From positions 124,001-188,000 of the forward strand of contig NZ_ANAC01000010.1 of assembly GCF_000341225.1 (NCBI RefSeq): DNA of 64,000 nucleotides. The letters run 5' to 3'. Below, piece after piece: positions 1-10,638 of this stretch. This DNA is from Nocardiopsis alba DSM 43377 (lineage in GTDB: Bacteria > Actinomycetota > Actinomycetes > Streptosporangiales > Streptosporangiaceae). How positions within the stretch are numbered: position 1 is the first letter of the stretch; each line of letters starts with the position of its first letter. The notes under the pieces are model-generated. The model had not been told where the DNA came from. It worked only from the letters and a program-made list of their open reading frames with translations, and made no database searches. The position numbers and the translations under genes were made by a program.

Positions 1-347
1 GACCGTTCGGCCTCGCGCAGCACGCTCGCCTTCACACTGGCCACGTCGGTGTACACCTGGGCCAGTCCTCGGTTCTGGGCGTCGCGCAGCACCGCCGGCA
101 CGACGGCCGGCGGCGCGGCGATCACCGCGAGGTCGGCCGGGGCCGAGGAGGCGTTCTCCTCCAAGGGGCGGCCGGCGCCGAGGTCACAGGCCAGTCGCAA
201 CGAGGAGGCGTCCGGATCCGAGAGGGCGACGTCCACGTCATGGGCGCGCAGGGCCAGCGCGATCGACGTACCGATCAGACCGGTACCGATCACCGTGACC
301 CGCCGCAGATCGCTCCGGCGCCCCTCGGCGTCCTCGTTCACCTTCAC
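1..347 (-). CDS. tyrA: prephenate dehydrogenase, 3' end beyond window edge
   Basis: Oxidative decarboxylation of prephenate to 4-hydroxyphenylpyruvate for tyrosine synthesis. Only the N-terminal part (about 115 residues) is inside the window; the gene continues past base 1. The visible Rossmann motif VIGTGLIGTSIALALR and the following strand ending in LSDPD are typical of the TyrA NAD(P)-binding domain. The GTG at 347 is preferred because a GGGGGA-like ribosome site lies just upstream; an in-frame GTG at 377 would add ten residues. It follows a chorismate mutase gene on the same strand, so chorismate, prephenate and 4-hydroxyphenylpyruvate are linked in one unit. Dehydrogenase (not arogenate) specificity is inferred from context only. 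Confidence 0.85.
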   Translation of the reverse strand, partial: MKVNEDAEGRRSDLRRVTVIGTGLIGTSIALALRAHDVDVALSDPDASSLRLACDLGAGRPLEENASSAPADLAVIAAPPAVVPAVLRDAQNRGLAQVYTDVASVKASVLREAER

Positions 348-407
348 CGTTCCCCCGGCCCCCCGACGTGTGTCCACGCCACCAGCGTACGGCCTCTCCG
401 GCCGTGG

Positions 408-770
408 CTACTGCGCGATGTCCAGGCGCAACGCCTGGGCGCCGCGCAGGTAGACGTGCTGGACCTCGGAGCGGGGACGCTCGGTCTCCACGTGCGCCAT
501 GAGCCGCACCACACGCGGCAGGGCGTGCGGGACCGCGATCTCGGTCGCGCACATCAACGGGACGTCGGAGAAACCGACCTCGCGCGCGGCCAACGCCGGG
601 AACTCGCACGTCAGGTCGGGGGTGGCGGTGAACAGCACGCTGATCACGTCGTCCGTGGTGAGACCGTTGCGCTCCATCACCTCGGAGACCAGTTCGGCCG
701 TGGCCTCCAGCACCTGCTCGCGTTCGTTCGCATCGACCTGCACCGCACCGCGGATGGCCCGTACCGCCAC
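408..770 (-). CDS. aroH: chorismate mutase, AroH class
   Basis: Converts chorismate to prephenate. The 120-residue product has the length and signatures of the monofunctional AroH (Bacillus-type, trimeric) family: AVRAIRGAVQVDANE at the N-terminus, the central SVLFTATPDLTCEFPA stretch and C-terminal VYLRGAQALR carrying the conserved arginine. The GTG start at 770 gives the family-typical beginning; a longer reading to 908 adds non-conserved residues. It sits between rluB and tyrA, about 60 bp before the probable tyrA start, so co-transcription into tyrosine/phenylalanine synthesis is likely. Confidence 0.93.
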   Translation of the reverse strand: MAVRAIRGAVQVDANEREQVLEATAELVSEVMERNGLTTDDVISVLFTATPDLTCEFPALAAREVGFSDVPLMCATEIAVPHALPRVVRLMAHVETERPRSEVQHVYLRGAQALRLDIAQ

Positions 771-870
771 GTTCTTCCCGCCTCGTCGTCGTCTCTCCCC
801 GCTCCCCGAAGGAGAACGGCGGCCGCCCCACCATGGGACGGCCGCCGTCAACTGTATCGACAGACTCGGG

Positions 871-2664
871 TCACAGACCCGCGACCTTGTACAGTTCGCC
901 GATCTCACGCGAGCTCAGCGCGCGCATCGTGCCCAGCCTCAGGGTGTTCAGGTCGATCGGGCCGACCTGGGTACGGGCCAGGTCCGTGACCGGGTGGCCC
1001 ACCTCCTCCATGAGACGACGCACGATGTGCTTGCGCCCCTCGTGGAGTCGGATCTCCACCATGGCCTGTTGGCTGTCGTTGTCGACCACGCGGAAGGAGT
1101 CGACCTCGACGGGGCCGTCCTCCAGCTCGATGCCCTTCTCGATCTCGCGCACCACACGGTGCGGCACCGGGCCGGGCACCTTCGCGATGTAGGTCTTGAT
1201 GACCTTGTAACGCGGGTGTGTGAGCCGGTTGGCGAGCTCACCGTCGTTGGTCAGCAGGATCAGACCCTCGGTCTCGGTGTCCAGCCGACCCACGTGGAAG
1301 ATGCGCTCCTCGGTCTGCCCCGTGTAGTCGGCCAGGGTCGGACGACCCTGGGGGTCCCACATGGTGCTGACCACGCCACGCGGCTTGTTCAGCGCGAAGT
1401 ACAGCTTGTCCGGGGCGGTGACCACACGCATGCCGTCGACCCGGATCTCGGAGGCCTCCGGGTCCACCCGGGCGCCGAAGCGACGGACGATCTGACCGTC
1501 GACGCTGACGCGACCGGCGGCGATCATCTCCTCGCTGGCGCGACGGCTGGCGACACCGGCGGCCGCGAGGGCCTTCTGTAGACGGATGCCGTCGGGGACG
1601 TCCGTGTAGGTGTCACGGTCCTCGCCGGAGTGACGGTCCTCGTCGCGCGGGTCGTAGTCGGCGCGCAGCGCGTTGAGACGCTCACGGGCCGCCTTGGAGA
1701 GCTGGTTCTCGCTCTTGACCGCGCCACCGGCCGGGGCCTGGTCGCGACGTCCCTGGTAGCGGTCGCGACGGTCGTCGCGGCCGGAGGAACGACGGTCGTC
1801 GCGGCGCGGGCGCTCGTCACGGTCGAAGCGGCCACCGCCACCACGCCGATCGTCACGCCGGTCCTGGGGACGGCCACCGCCGCGTCGGTCGTCACGACGA
1901 TCGTGGGAACGACCGCCGCGGTCGTCACGGTCGAAGGAGCGGCCACCACGGTCCCGGTCGTCGCGGCGCGGGCGCTCGTCACGGTCGAAGCGGCCACCGC
2001 CACCACGCCGGTCATCACGCCGCTCGAAGGAACGACCACCACGGTCGTCACGACGGTCATAGGAACGGCCACCACGATCGTCACGCCGATCCCGGTCACC
2101 GCGGAACCCACCGCGGTCCCGGTCGTCACGGCGCGGGCGCTCATCACGGTCGAAGCGGCCACCGCCACCACGCCGATCGTCACGCCGCTCGAAGGAACGA
2201 CCACCACGGTCGTCACGGTCGAAGGAGCGACCACCGCGATCCCGGTCGTCACGGCGTCCCTGGAAACCACCACGCCGGTCGTCGCGTCGCTCGAAGGAGC
2301 GGCCACCACGGTCATCGCGACGGTCACGGTCACCGCGGAACCCACCGCGGTCCCGGTCGTCACGGCGCGGGCGCTCATCACGGTCGAAGCGGCCACCGCC
2401 ACCACGCCGGTCATCACGCCGCTCGAAGGAACGACCACCACGGTCGTCACGACGGTCATAGGAACGGCCACCACGATCGTCACGCCGATCACGGTCACCA
2501 CGGAACCCACCACGGTCCCGGTCGGGACGTCCGCCACCCCGGCGGTCGTCACGGTCGAAGGAACGGCGGCCTCGGCCGCCTCGGTCGTCATAGTCGCCGC
2601 GCTCACCGCGCGGGGCGTATCCGCCCCGCTCACCGCGGGGACGGTCGTTATCAGTTGTGCTCAC
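871..2664 (-). CDS. rluB: 23S rRNA pseudouridine synthase RluB-like with giant Arg/Asp/Gly-rich N-terminal extension
   Basis: RsuA/RluB-family pseudouridine synthase. From about residue 357 there is an S4 RNA-binding domain (RLQKALAAAGVASRR), then the catalytic domain with the family motif GRLDTETEGLILLTNDG, whose Asp is the catalytic residue, and the C-terminal EGRKHIVRRLME. The first about 350 residues are low complexity, built from repeated DDRGGRSFERRDDRRGGG- and FDRDERPRRDDRDRGG-like units plus a short KR-rich linker. The GTG at 2664 overlaps the scpB stop by 14 bp and is chosen as start. The extension resembles RGG/RNA-binding tails; that role is inference. Genes of this family next to scpAB are common in actinobacteria. 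Confidence 0.93.
   Translation of the reverse strand: MSTTDNDRPRGERGGYAPRGERGDYDDRGGRGRRSFDRDDRRGGGRPDRDRGGFRGDRDRRDDRGGRSYDRRDDRGGRSFERRDDRRGGGGRFDRDERPRRDDRDRGGFRGDRDRRDDRGGRSFERRDDRRGGFQGRRDDRDRGGRSFDRDDRGGRSFERRDDRRGGGGRFDRDERPRRDDRDRGGFRGDRDRRDDRGGRSYDRRDDRGGRSFERRDDRRGGGGRFDRDERPRRDDRDRGGRSFDRDDRGGRSHDRRDDRRGGGRPQDRRDDRRGGGGRFDRDERPRRDDRRSSGRDDRRDRYQGRRDQAPAGGAVKSENQLSKAARERLNALRADYDPRDEDRHSGEDRDTYTDVPDGIRLQKALAAAGVASRRASEEMIAAGRVSVDGQIVRRFGARVDPEASEIRVDGMRVVTAPDKLYFALNKPRGVVSTMWDPQGRPTLADYTGQTEERIFHVGRLDTETEGLILLTNDGELANRLTHPRYKVIKTYIAKVPGPVPHRVVREIEKGIELEDGPVEVDSFRVVDNDSQQAMVEIRLHEGRKHIVRRLMEEVGHPVTDLARTQVGPIDLNTLRLGTMRALSSREIGELYKVAGL
1730..2640 (-). repeat. coding tandem repeats in the rluB N-terminal extension
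   Basis: The DNA encoding the Arg/Asp/Gly-rich arm is internally repetitive. The stretch beginning gcgcgggcgctc and running into cacggtcgaagcggccacc recurs at about 1807, 1968, 2127 and 2366, and blocks such as acgatcgtcacgccgatc recur between them. Spacing alternates between units of different length, so this is a nested repeat rather than one simple period. It is prone to expansion, contraction and misassembly, and it produces long spurious open frames on the other strand and frame. Confidence 0.85.
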
Positions 2665-3241
2665 CGGTGTCGTCAAGACCTTCGATGTCGTCGGGGAGGA
2701 ACGGCGCCAGATCAGGCAGCTCGTCGAGGCCGCGCAGGCCCAGCCGTTCCAGGAAATAGGAAGTGGTCCGGTACAACAGGGCACCGGACTCGGGGTCGTG
2801 ACCGGACTCTTCGATCAGGCCCCTCAGTACGAGGGTACGCATGACCCCGTCACAGTTGACCCCGCGTACCGCGGAGACCCTGCCACGGGAGACCGGCTGA
2901 CGGTAGGCGACCACCGCCATCGTCTCGAGGGCCGCCTGGGTCAGGCGTACCTCCTGCCCCTCCTTGAGAAAGTGCTCGACGATGTCGGCGCATTCGGGAC
3001 GCGTGTACACACGCCAGCCCTCGGCCACCGCCCGTAGGTCGAAACCACGGCCCTGTTCGGTGTATTCCCGTGACAGGTCCTCCAGGGTACGCGTGACCAC
3101 GTCGAGTGGGACACCCAACGCCTTGGCCAGGTCGTACTCGGACACCGGCTGGTCGACGACCATGAGGACCGCCTCCAGGTCACGGCGCAGGGTCGGCGGC
3201 GCCACGGCCGCCTCGTCCGTCCCGGCGTACTCCGTCGTCAT
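2651..3241 (-). CDS. scpB: segregation and condensation protein B
   Basis: Kleisin-associated winged-helix protein of the SMC-ScpAB condensin. The 196-residue product carries family hallmarks: LRRDLEAVLMVVDQPVS at the first winged helix, then ALETMAVVAYRQPVSRGRV and RGVNCDGVMRTLVLRGLIEE in the second, and a YRTTSYFLERLGL tail. The ATG start overlaps the scpA stop and its own stop overlaps the rluB start, consistent with translational coupling. Confidence 0.96.
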   Translation of the reverse strand: MTTEYAGTDEAAVAPPTLRRDLEAVLMVVDQPVSEYDLAKALGVPLDVVTRTLEDLSREYTEQGRGFDLRAVAEGWRVYTRPECADIVEHFLKEGQEVRLTQAALETMAVVAYRQPVSRGRVSAVRGVNCDGVMRTLVLRGLIEESGHDPESGALLYRTTSYFLERLGLRGLDELPDLAPFLPDDIEGLDDTGEHN

Positions 3242-4098
3242 CGTCCGTCCCCCGTATCGGCGGGTGCCACCGCCTCGTCGTATTCGGTCTCCACCTCGAC
3301 CTCACGGTCCCCTCCGGTCCAGGTCACGATGAGCTCGCCCAACGGTTCGGGCTGGTCGAACCCCACGTTCGAGGCGCGGTACAGCTCCAAGAGCGCCAGG
3401 AAACGGGCCACCACCTCGAAGGTTCCGGTACAGCCCGCCGTGAGCCGGGCGAAGGACAACCGTCCGTGCTCTCGCAGCTCGGCGACCATCAGCTCGCCCT
3501 GCTCCTTGACCGAGGTCTTGGTCTGGTGGATGTGCGTGACCGGGACGCTCGGCGGCTCCTTCGGGGTGAACACCATCCCCGCGAGCGCCGCGAACTCCTG
3601 AGGGCCCAGCTTGAACAGCACGTCGGGACGCATCCCCGCGAACCGTTCCTCCAACGGCACGGCCCGGGCGTAACGGCGCCCCTGCGAGGCCAACCGCTCG
3701 CGCATATAGGAGGCGACCTCCTTGTAGGCCCGGTACTGGAGCAGCCGGGCGAACAACAGGTCGCGCGCCTCCAACAGGGCCAGATCCGCCTCGTCCTCCA
3801 CGTCCCCGCGTGGAAGCAGCCGCGCCGCCTTCAGGTCCAACAGGGTGGCCGCCACCAGCAGGAAGTTGCTGGCCTGGTCCAGATCCCAGTCGTCACCGTG
3901 CGCCCGGATGTGCGCGATGAACTCGTCGGTGACCTTCGACAGGGAGACCTCGGTGATGTCGAGCTTGTGCTTCGAGATCAGCGCGAGGAGCAGGTCGAAG
4001 GGGCCCTCGAAGTTGTCCAGGTGCACCTGGAAGGCGTTCTCGTCGACCTCGTCCACGCCCCCGGCGGACGGAGGGACCCCCTCCGGGTCAGTCGCCAT
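3238..4098 (-). CDS. scpA: segregation and condensation protein A (kleisin)
   Basis: Bridges SMC heads with ScpB in chromosome condensation. The motif FQVHLDNFEGPFDLLLALI is the classical ScpA N-terminus, followed by DITEVSLSKVTDEFIAHI and ASNFLLVAATLLDLKAARLL; the C-terminal winged helix (LSFARLTAGCTGTFEVVARF) binds the SMC cap. The ATG at 4098 is taken as start; an in-frame GTG at 4119 adds seven residues and cannot be excluded, since neither has a strong ribosome site. It overlaps scpB by 4 bp and follows the parA-like gene and its partner. Confidence 0.95.
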   Translation of the reverse strand: MATDPEGVPPSAGGVDEVDENAFQVHLDNFEGPFDLLLALISKHKLDITEVSLSKVTDEFIAHIRAHGDDWDLDQASNFLLVAATLLDLKAARLLPRGDVEDEADLALLEARDLLFARLLQYRAYKEVASYMRERLASQGRRYARAVPLEERFAGMRPDVLFKLGPQEFAALAGMVFTPKEPPSVPVTHIHQTKTSVKEQGELMVAELREHGRLSFARLTAGCTGTFEVVARFLALLELYRASNVGFDQPEPLGELIVTWTGGDREVEVETEYDEAVAPADTGDGR

Positions 4099-4213
4099 GG
4101 CGGGCCCACGTCTTCTCACTCATAGGACAAGGGTGTCACCGATTCGGAGCCGCGCGTGACGGGCCGTGCCCGGACCGCCCCACGGGGGCGTCCGATCCGG
4201 GTGCGCGGCCCGC

Positions 4214-4663
4214 TCAGTCCTCGCTCAACCGACGTACCAGCATGCTGCCCGCGCCGTTCTCCTCGAAGTCGGCGAGCAGGACGGCCACCGCCTCCCGGAC
4301 CAGACGCCCCCGGTCGGCCGACAGCCCGTGCTCGGCGCGCAGCGACAGTCGGGCCTGTTCCAGGGCCAACAGCTCCGCACCGGAGATGTAGACGGTGATC
4401 TTCTCATCGTGACGCTGGCGACCACTGGGCTTGGGGGCCCGACGCACCGCGCCGTCGCCCTTGGCTCCGTGGCCGTCCCCGGCGTCGTCCGCCCCACGGG
4501 GCCGCCGTCTCTCGACGTCGTCCCCGTTCGTCTCCTGTCGTTCCTGCTCCGGTACCTTGTGCCGGCTCTCGGCCTCCGACTGTTCCTCGTCGGGCCCGGA
4601 GGGGCGGAAGAAGAGTTCGTCCGCCCCGGGTAGCGTCACGCGCCGTGACCGCTGAGAGGCCAC
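4214..4663 (-). CDS. conserved actinobacterial protein between parA-like gene and scpA; possible ribbon-helix-helix partner
   Basis: A 149-residue protein of unknown function. The first about 85 residues are charged and disordered-looking (Glu, Arg, Asp and Gly rich). The conserved part is the last 60, starting KITVYISGAELLALEQARL and continuing with RGRLVREAVAVLLADF. That pattern (a beta strand beginning ITVYIS, then two helices) resembles a ribbon-helix-helix DNA-binding fold, which is inference. It overlaps the 3' end of the parA-like gene by 28 bp, so a partnership with that ATPase is plausible. No parB-type gene is present here. Confidence 0.75.
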   Translation of the reverse strand: MASQRSRRVTLPGADELFFRPSGPDEEQSEAESRHKVPEQERQETNGDDVERRRPRGADDAGDGHGAKGDGAVRRAPKPSGRQRHDEKITVYISGAELLALEQARLSLRAEHGLSADRGRLVREAVAVLLADFEENGAGSMLVRRLSED

Positions 4664-5595
4664 CTCGCCAGCACCTCCTTGGCCAGAGCACGATAGGCGT
4701 TGGCCCCGGCCGAGGAGGAGTCGAACCTGGTGATGGGCTCGCCCGCCACGGTGGCGTCCGGGAACCGCACGGTGCGATTGATGACCGTACCGTAGACCTT
4801 GTCGCCGAACCCGTCCACGATCGTGGACAGCACCTCACGGGCGTGCAGGGTCCGCGGGTCGTACATGGTGCCGAGGAAACCGTCGATGACCAGGTCCTCG
4901 TTGAGGCGCTCCTGGACCTTCTGGATGGTGTCCATCAGCAACGCCACACCGCGCAGCGCGAAGAACTCGCACTCCAACGGCACGATGACGCCGTCGGCCG
5001 CGGTCAGCGCGTTGACGGTGAGCAGGCCCAACGAGGGCTGGCAGTCGATCAGGATGACGTCGTAGTCGTTGATGACCGGACGCAGCGCCCGCGCCAGCAT
5101 CTGCTCACGGGCCACCTCGCCGACCAACTGCACCTCGGCCGCCGACAGGTCGATGTTGCTCGGAATGAGGTCCAGACCGTCGACGTCCGTCTTGAGCAGG
5201 ACGTCCTCGACCGTCACGTCCCGCTGCATGAGCAGGTTGTAGACGGTCAGGTCCAGCTCACGCGGGTCCAGACGGCCCAACCCCACCGACAGCGCGCCCT
5301 GCGGGTCGAAGTCGACCAGCAGTACCCGTCTGCCGTACTCCGCGATGGCGGCACCGAGGTTGATGGTGGTGGTGGTCTTACCGACCCCACCCTTCTGGTT
5401 ACAGAGTGCTACAATCCGTGCCGGGCCGTGTTCGTCCAGCGGCTCCGGCTCCGGAAACGCCCGCTCGGGTCTCTTGGTGTGCAGATCGGCCCCCGTGTTG
5501 CGTGTCGTCCCCCACGGGTTGTTCACCGGGTCGGCGGAGGTGTCCCCGCCGACGGGTGCGGTGTTCGCCGCCTCGTCGTACTCCGACCAGTTCAC
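4636..5595 (-). CDS. ParA/Soj-like segregation ATPase
   Basis: Deviant Walker-A ATPase of the ParA/MinD group, 319 residues. About 58 variable residues precede RIVALCNQKGGVGKTTTTIN, in which the signature lysine of KGGVGKT is present. VLLVDFDPQGALSVGLG and VILIDCQPSLGLLTVNAL match the later switch/Walker regions. The GTG start at 5595 has a strong AGGGGAGG site nine bases upstream. Orphan ParA proteins beside scpAB are known in actinobacteria; the cargo cannot be read from sequence. First gene of the leftward segregation/translation unit. Confidence 0.93.
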   Translation of the reverse strand: MNWSEYDEAANTAPVGGDTSADPVNNPWGTTRNTGADLHTKRPERAFPEPEPLDEHGPARIVALCNQKGGVGKTTTTINLGAAIAEYGRRVLLVDFDPQGALSVGLGRLDPRELDLTVYNLLMQRDVTVEDVLLKTDVDGLDLIPSNIDLSAAEVQLVGEVAREQMLARALRPVINDYDVILIDCQPSLGLLTVNALTAADGVIVPLECEFFALRGVALLMDTIQKVQERLNEDLVIDGFLGTMYDPRTLHAREVLSTIVDGFGDKVYGTVINRTVRFPDATVAGEPITRFDSSSAGANAYRALAKEVLARWPLSGHGA

Positions 5596-5902
5596 AACCC
5601 TTGACCTCCCCTACGGACCGGCCACGGCCCGATGGGACTCCTGACGTCCCCCACGACTCGACCGCCGTCGGAAACTCAATATGTCGACAGCAACGTACCT
5701 TCGTGCGGCGACTCTAGAACGGCGACACGGCGCACTTCAACATGATCCGACGAGTATTCCTCACCGTGCGGACCGAGGGTGTTCGGACGCGTACGCCCTT
5801 CCATCTCGTAGGAGAAGAGTACACACCGGACACCCCTGCCCCGCCCCGCGCGAAGCCGCCTCCCCTCCGCCCGGACGCCCTCGGACCGCCGCACGCCCCG
5901 TG
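5596..5902. other. intergenic region upstream of the parA-like gene
   Basis: About 310 bp between the parA-like start and the xerD stop. Short open frames on both strands here lack ribosome sites and recognisable content. An AT-richer patch (caatatgtcgac near 5676) is the best place for a parA promoter, but no convincing -35/-10 pair was found. No clear terminator hairpin for xerD was seen. Confidence 0.5.
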
Positions 5903-6940
5903 TCACCGGGCCGCCCGTCGCGCACGCGGATGGCTTGAGGCGTACACCTCACGCAGCCTCTCCACGGTCACCAGCGTGTAGACCTGGGTGGTGGTGACCG
6001 AACTGTGCCCCAGCAGCTCCTGGACCACCCGGATGTCGGCCCCGCCGTCGAGCAGGTGGGTGGCGAAGGAGTGCCGCAGGGTGTGCGGAGAGATCCCCTC
6101 CACACCGGCCCGTTCGGCCACCGCCGACAGCAGCGCCCACCCGCCCTGCCGGGTCAGCCTTCCACCCCGCGCGTTGACGAACAACGCCGGCCCACCGCGG
6201 CCGGAAGCGGCCAGGGTCGGCCGGGCCCGGGTCAGGTACCCGCCGAGCGCGCGACGGGCGTGCGAGCCCAACGGCACCAGACGTTCACGCTCGCCCTTAC
6301 CTCGGAAACGCACCAGCCCGACCCGATCTCCGGCGTCGACCGCGTCGGCGACGTCGTCCACGTCCAGACCGACCGCCTCCGAGATCCGGGCTCCCGTACC
6401 GTAGAGCAGCTCCAACAGGGCACGGTCGCGCAGAGCCAACAGGTCGGGGCGCTGGTCCGAGGCGGGGGCCTCCTCGGGCCCCGCCGCCTCCAACAACCCT
6501 TCGACCACCTCCAACGGGACGGCCTTGGGCAGGCGCATCGGCGTCGACGGCGGAGTCACCTCGACGGCGGGGTCCTCCGCCGCCCAGCCCTCCCGCACGG
6601 CGAACCGGTGCAGGCCCCGCACCGCCGCCAGGGTGCGCCCGGCCGAGGCCGCGCTCAACGGCCCGTGCCCCTCGTCGCCCTCGCGCAGCACCGAGAGGAA
6701 GCGTCCCACCCGTGCCGGGGTCACCCCGCCCAGGTCGTCGACGCCGCTCTCCTCCAGATGGTCGATGTAACGGCGCAGATCACGCCGGTACGCGGCGAGA
6801 GTGTTACCGGCCAACGCGCGCTCCGCGCTCAGATGGTCGAGGAAGGCGGCGCGCGCCCGCTCCAGCGGCCCACGCTCCGCCCCTTCGGCCGAGCCGTTCG
6901 GGCCCTCGACGTCCGCCCCGCCCTCTCCGGGGTCGATCAC
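5903..6940 (-). CDS. xerD: tyrosine recombinase XerD
   Basis: Site-specific recombinase that resolves chromosome dimers at dif with XerC. The product is 345 residues. The N-terminal SAM-like core-binding domain ([20 protein letters not shown]) is followed by the catalytic domain, in which all catalytic residues are visible: Arg in TGARISEAV, Lys in [13 protein letters not shown], His/Arg in [12 protein letters not shown], His in [10 protein letters not shown] and the nucleophile Tyr in QVYTLV. The GTG at 6940 has a GGAAGGGGA site and lies 15 bp after the NUDIX stop; longer readings to 7093 would overlap that gene. pyrG - NUDIX - xerD is a familiar actinobacterial order. Confidence 0.95.
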   Translation of the reverse strand: MIDPGEGGADVEGPNGSAEGAERGPLERARAAFLDHLSAERALAGNTLAAYRRDLRRYIDHLEESGVDDLGGVTPARVGRFLSVLREGDEGHGPLSAASAGRTLAAVRGLHRFAVREGWAAEDPAVEVTPPSTPMRLPKAVPLEVVEGLLEAAGPEEAPASDQRPDLLALRDRALLELLYGTGARISEAVGLDVDDVADAVDAGDRVGLVRFRGKGERERLVPLGSHARRALGGYLTRARPTLAASGRGGPALFVNARGGRLTRQGGWALLSAVAERAGVEGISPHTLRHSFATHLLDGGADIRVVQELLGHSSVTTTQVYTLVTVERLREVYASSHPRARRAAR

Positions 6941-6954
6941 CCGTCCCCTTCCCG

Positions 6955-7623
6955 TCAGTCGTCGGAGGCCTCGGGCAGGGCGGCGAACCCGTCCCCGGAG
7001 GCGGCGTGGGCGGCCAGGACACCGATGAGCGTGGCACCGTTGTGGAGTCGATCGGCGAGCACGGCGCGCACCGCCTCCTCCAACGGCAACCACTCCGAGG
7101 CCAGGTCGGTCTCCTCGTGCTCGCGCACGAAGTCGATCTCCTCCTCCGGCACCTCGGCCAGGTCCCGGGCCAGGAAGATGTGGATCCGCTCGTTGGAGAA
7201 ACCGGTGCTGGGGAAGAAGGCGGGCAGCCGATGCCAGGTGGCGGCCCTCAGACCGGCCTCCTCCACCAGTTCACGACGCGCGGTGGCCAACGGCCCCTCG
7301 CCCTCCGCGTCGAGGACGCCCGCCGGCAGCTCCCACAGGGTGTGCCCCGTGGGGTGCCGGTACTGGCGCTGAAGTAGAACCCGGCCCTGATCGTCCAAGG
7401 CCACGATCGCCGCGGCCCCGGGGTGGTCCATGTAGTCGCGGGCGGCCACGGTCCGCCCCTCGCCGCCGGCCCCGGGCATCTCCACCCAGTCGGTGCGCAT
7501 CCCGCACTTGGGCCCGCGGTAGCGCTCCTCGGAACGCTCCACCGGCCATGACTCGGGGGCGTCCGCGACCCGCGCGTACGCCCCCGACGTCTCGTTCTCG
7601 ATCCGACGGGTCTGGTCGGCCAT
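6955..7623 (-). CDS. NUDIX hydrolase, ADP-ribose pyrophosphatase type
   Basis: A 222-residue NUDIX protein. The Nudix box is readable as [10 protein letters not shown] followed by [15 protein letters not shown], with the REL.EE.GL metal-binding core intact; one extra residue separates the first Gly from the first Glu. Upstream [20 protein letters not shown] is characteristic of the ADP-ribose pyrophosphatase branch, which cleaves ADP-ribose to AMP and ribose-5-phosphate. It lies 44 bp downstream of pyrG and 15 bp upstream of xerD, probably in one transcript. Substrate is inferred from family. Confidence 0.9.
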   Translation of the reverse strand: MADQTRRIENETSGAYARVADAPESWPVERSEERYRGPKCGMRTDWVEMPGAGGEGRTVAARDYMDHPGAAAIVALDDQGRVLLQRQYRHPTGHTLWELPAGVLDAEGEGPLATARRELVEEAGLRAATWHRLPAFFPSTGFSNERIHIFLARDLAEVPEEEIDFVREHEETDLASEWLPLEEAVRAVLADRLHNGATLIGVLAAHAASGDGFAALPEASDD

Positions 7624-7667
7624 ACGGCCCCTCTCAAAGACCGGGCCCCACCCGTCGGTTCCGCTCG

Positions 7668-9308
<1,641 letters not shown>

Positions 9309-9622
9309 AGTGTTGCTCCCGTGGTGTGATTGGCTACGGCGGGCTCGAACGAGCCGAGAGGCCGTGCGGCGGTCCGGGTCCGAGCGGCGGCGAGGGCCGT
9401 TCCAGCACGTCGGACTCCACGGGGCACCAGGATAACAGGCCCCCCGTTCGCCCACACCCGGGAACGCCCTCCGGGTCTCGGCTGTTCCCCGGGCTCCTTC
9501 GCGCGGCCCTCGGCAAGCCCGACGGACAGGGCGTTCACGTTCCCTCGCGCACCGGACGGGTGGCGAAGGCAACAGTCGGAGACCGCCCCGGATCGTTCAC
9601 GGCCGGGGCGGCGATCCCTCGG
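9309..9622. other. intergenic region between pyrG and the HMG-CoA lyase gene
   Basis: About 315 bp. It holds the pyrG leader and, close to the lyase stop codon, a perfect 9-bp inverted repeat that is annotated separately as a terminator. Open frames seen here are composition artefacts. No further structure was recognised. Confidence 0.6.
9583..9611 (-). terminator. probable terminator after the HMG-CoA lyase gene
   Basis: CCGCCCCGG at 9583-9591 and CCGGGGCGG at 9603-9611 form a perfect 9-bp stem with an 11-nt loop, starting 12 bp past the lyase stop codon. There is no T tract, as is usual in high-GC actinobacteria. Confidence 0.65.
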
Positions 9623-10546
9623 TCAGGCGGGGAATCCGCCGGCGCGTCCCAGGTAGGCGGGCGGGGTCTTACCGAGCCGCTCCCCCATCCAGTCGCCCAG
9701 CGCCGCGGCCTCGGACAGGCCGATCCCCGTGCGCATCCCGCTCCGGTGCAGCAGGTAGAGCAGGTCCTCGGTGGCGATGTTGCCGGTCGCGGCGGGTGCG
9801 AAGGGGCAGCCCCCGAAACCGCCCAGGCTGGAGTCCAGCACGCGGACGCCCTCCTCCACGGCGGCCAGGGCGTTGGCGTAGCCCGTGTTCCGGGTGTTGT
9901 GGAAGTGGCAGCGCAGCGTCCGCCCGGGGGCGACCTCTCCGACCGCCCTCGTCAGCTCACGGACCTGGAAGGGCACGCCCACGCCGATGGTGTCGGCCAG
10001 CGCGATCTCCACGGCGCTCGTGTCGGCGACGTGCCGCGCCACCTCGCGTACCCGTTCCGTCGAGACCTCGCCGTCGAAGGGGCAGCCGAAGGCGGTGGAG
10101 ATCGTGACGCTCAACGGCACCCCGGCGCCCTCCAGGGCCCGGTCCATGTCGGCCAGGGAGTCGAGCATCTCGTCGACGGTGGCCCCCTGGTTGCGGACGC
10201 TGAAGCCGTCGGTGGCCGGCACCGCCACGTTGATCTCGGAGACCCCGGCCGCCAGGGCCCGGTCCAGGCCACGACGGTTGAGGGCCAGGCCGATGAAGGA
10301 GGCCCCCGCCCCCCGGTCGACCCCGGCCATGATCTCCTCGGCCCCGGCCATCTGCGGTACCCGCTTGGGGTTGACGAAGCTGACCGCCTCGATCCGCCGG
10401 ACCCCGGCGGAGACCGCCCGGTCGATCAACCGGATCCGGTCCTCGACCGACAGCACGGTGGACTCGTTCTGGAGGCCGTCGCGCGGACCCACCTCCACGA
10501 TCTCCACCTGTTCGCCGCCCTCGGGCCCACGATCGTCCGCGGCCAT
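9623..10546 (-). CDS. hydroxymethylglutaryl-CoA lyase
   Basis: Aldol-type cleavage of HMG-CoA to acetoacetate and acetyl-CoA, the last step of leucine catabolism. HMGL-like TIM-barrel enzyme of about 307 residues with VEVGPRDGLQNE at the N-terminus, the metal-binding HFHNTRNTGYANA and the active-site Cys loop LGGFGGCPFAPAATGNIATE. The ATG at 10546 has GGAGAGG eight bases upstream; the in-frame GTG at 10555 would overlap that site. It is transcribed after the GNAT gene but separated by about 90 bp. Confidence 0.93.
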   Translation of the reverse strand: MAADDRGPEGGEQVEIVEVGPRDGLQNESTVLSVEDRIRLIDRAVSAGVRRIEAVSFVNPKRVPQMAGAEEIMAGVDRGAGASFIGLALNRRGLDRALAAGVSEINVAVPATDGFSVRNQGATVDEMLDSLADMDRALEGAGVPLSVTISTAFGCPFDGEVSTERVREVARHVADTSAVEIALADTIGVGVPFQVRELTRAVGEVAPGRTLRCHFHNTRNTGYANALAAVEEGVRVLDSSLGGFGGCPFAPAATGNIATEDLLYLLHRSGMRTGIGLSEAAALGDWMGERLGKTPPAYLGRAGGFPA

Positions 10547-10638
10547 CACAACCACCTCTCCCGCCCCATCGCGTTATCGCGCCCAGGCTAGTGGAGGCCG
10601 GTCGAGAGCCACGTCACCGGGGCTCCCCACCGTCGTGT

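Noticed and set aside
1730..2640. CRISPR-like repeat array
   Set aside because: Repeats are in frame, variable in spacing and encode a low-complexity protein arm. There are no unique spacers and no cas genes.
1630..2844. Thr/Val/Ala-rich plus-strand frame opposite rluB
   Set aside because: It is the antisense reading of the Arg/Asp/Gly repeats. It has no ribosome site, and the rluB frame has a full S4-synthase domain.
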